Below, piece by piece: positions 63,125 to 64,000 of a stretch of 64,000 bases of DNA (its first letter is position 1; the number at the start of each line of letters is the position of its first letter). Source of the DNA: Rugosimonospora africana. GTDB taxonomy: Bacteria > Actinomycetota > Actinomycetes > Mycobacteriales > Micromonosporaceae. A program made the position numbers and the translations under genes. Below the pieces are notes generated by a model. It saw nothing but the letters and a program-made list of their open reading frames with translations. It had not been told where the DNA came from and searched no databases. Where the stretch lies: NCBI RefSeq assembly GCF_016862975.1, contig NZ_BONZ01000003.1:95916-159915 (forward strand). Reading direction: 5' to 3'.

Positions 63125-63862
63125 GTGAGCTTCCCGCCCTCCGCCAAACCCATCGCAGACGCCCGCCGAGTCTTGGTGGTCTCCGCCCACCCCGACGACG
63201 TGGACTTCGGCGCCGCCGGCACCGTGGCCCGCTGGGTCGAACAGGGGCTGGAGGTCACCTACCTGCTGGTCACGCGCGGCGATGCCGGTGGCTTCGACGA
63301 CACGCCGCGCGAGGCGATGCCGCTGCTGCGCGAGGCCGAGCAGCTGGCCGCCGCCAAGGCCGTCGGGGTCGAGCAGGTGGAGTTCCTCGACGGGTACCCG
63401 GACGGCACCCTCCAGCCGACGATCGAGCTGCGCCGGGACATCACCCGGGCGATCCGCCGATACCAGCCAGACCGGATCCTGACGAACTCACCACTGCGGC
63501 GCTGGGACCGCATCGCCGGCCCGAGCCACCCCGACCACCTCGCCGTGGGCGAGGCCACCACCTGCGCCATCTACCCCGACTCCCGCAACCCGTTCGCGTT
63601 TCCCGAGCTGCTTCGGGACGAAGGGCTGGAGCCGTGGGTCGTACGCGAGGTGTGGTACCAGGGCGGTCCGGACCCGGACCTCTACGTGGACGTGACCGCC
63701 ACGTACCCGCAGAAGATCGCCGCACTTCTCGCGCACATCACGCAGACCTCGCACATCGATGTCGAAAGCCGCGTGCAGGCGATGCTCGCCGCGAACGCGG
63801 CGGCGGCCGGGCTGCCCGAGGGCCGGCTGGCCGAGGCGTTCACGGTCTTCTCGACCGGCTGA
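63125..63862 (+). CDS. PIG-L family deacetylase
   Basis: A 245-residue zinc-dependent N-acetylglucosaminyl-type deacetylase (LmbE/PIG-L). Zinc ligands are in VVSAHPDDVDFGAAGT (His and Asp) and GPSHPDHLAVGEAT (His). This is the fold of MshB and Mca in mycothiol metabolism and of several antibiotic pathways, and the substrate here is open. GTG 63125 begins 22 bases past the chorismate mutase stop, so they may be co-transcribed, though I see no metabolic link. Confidence 0.85.
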   Translation: MSFPPSAKPIADARRVLVVSAHPDDVDFGAAGTVARWVEQGLEVTYLLVTRGDAGGFDDTPREAMPLLREAEQLAAAKAVGVEQVEFLDGYPDGTLQPTIELRRDITRAIRRYQPDRILTNSPLRRWDRIAGPSHPDHLAVGEATTCAIYPDSRNPFAFPELLRDEGLEPWVVREVWYQGGPDPDLYVDVTATYPQKIAALLAHITQTSHIDVESRVQAMLAANAAAAGLPEGRLAEAFTVFSTG

Positions 63863-63896
63863 CCCCGTCCGGCCCGCATCCGGCGAAGATCAGCGG

Positions 63897-64000
63897 GTCT
63901 GTGCTCGCCTCCGCCAAAACCCGGCTCCGGCTGCGCTCAGACGTTACAGCGCGGGTCTGTGCTCGCCTCCGCCAAAACCCGGCTCCGGCTGCCTCAGACG
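63897..64000. repeat. dispersed ~40-bp element, two copies at the window end
   Basis: Two copies, about 59 bases apart, of GTCTGTGCTCGCCTCCGCCA followed by AAACCCGGCTCCGGCTGCGC and CTCAGACG. The core is shared with the duplicated start of the OppD-type gene at 49125-49238. The second copy lacks a GCG and may continue past the window edge. Confidence 0.82.

Overview
This is a high-GC actinobacterial chromosome segment with no rRNA, no tRNA, no CRISPR array and no intact transposon that I can see. Two blocks of gene order match Mycobacterium tuberculosis: mfd-mazG-eno-divIC/ftsB-DUF501-ppx (Rv1020-Rv1026) and sucC-sucD-perM-purN-purH (Rv0951-Rv0957). Together with the SCO2521-SCO2525 family genes and the abundance of GAGCGNAGCGAG motifs at gene borders, this suggests a filamentous actinomycete, most likely of the Micromonosporales. 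The genus is inference.

Layout. 1-7 kb: the start of an FAD oxidoreductase, then a conserved but uncharacterised set, the SCO2521 to SCO2525 families (a variant ParA-like ATPase, an NNMT-like methyltransferase and three proteins of unknown fold). A membrane protein with a PLD-like C-terminal region is coupled to the SCO2521 gene. 7-15 kb: type II NADH dehydrogenase, a five-gene MoxR/DUF58/DUF4129 membrane operon, a family 5 uracil-DNA glycosylase and a dienelactone hydrolase. 15-33 kb: a PadR/HAAS pair, then the Rv1020-1026-like block (ppx, a GNAT acetyltransferase, DUF501, ftsB, eno ... mazG, a SurA-like lipoprotein, mfd). It is interrupted by a lipoprotein, envelope proteins, a DUF885 hydrolase and a divergent MocR regulator/EamA exporter pair.

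33-42.5 kb: ppc, a 52-residue acidic peptide gene, an ATP-sulfurylase-like/APS-kinase fusion, a MazF-type toxin-antitoxin pair, a PAPS-type sulfotransferase, a family 2 glycosyltransferase, an alpha/beta hydrolase, and an S51-like protein fused to a cysteinyl-tRNA-synthetase-like tail. 42.5-57 kb: central carbon metabolism (icd, mdh, sucCD) around a five-gene peptide/nickel-type ABC importer and purH, purN and perM. 57-64 kb: a stand-alone B12-binding protein, an M23 protein lacking the first zinc ligand, the helicase pcrA, two small membrane proteins, a chorismate mutase preceded by an attenuator whose leader peptide reads Phe-Phe-Tyr-Tyr, and a PIG-L deacetylase.

How the genes connect. ppc, icd, mdh and sucCD are the oxaloacetate and TCA-cycle core. 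icd has a striking double palindromic operator. The APS kinase could supply PAPS to the nearby sulfotransferase, beside a glycosyltransferase, suggesting modification of a surface glycan. Chorismate mutase appears to be controlled by Phe/Tyr supply through a leaderless leader peptide and mutually exclusive hairpins.

The window also holds several repeat families: a ~50 bp palindromic element in at least five places, a ~40 bp element duplicated in the start of an ABC ATPase gene and again at the window end, and three short tandem arrays.
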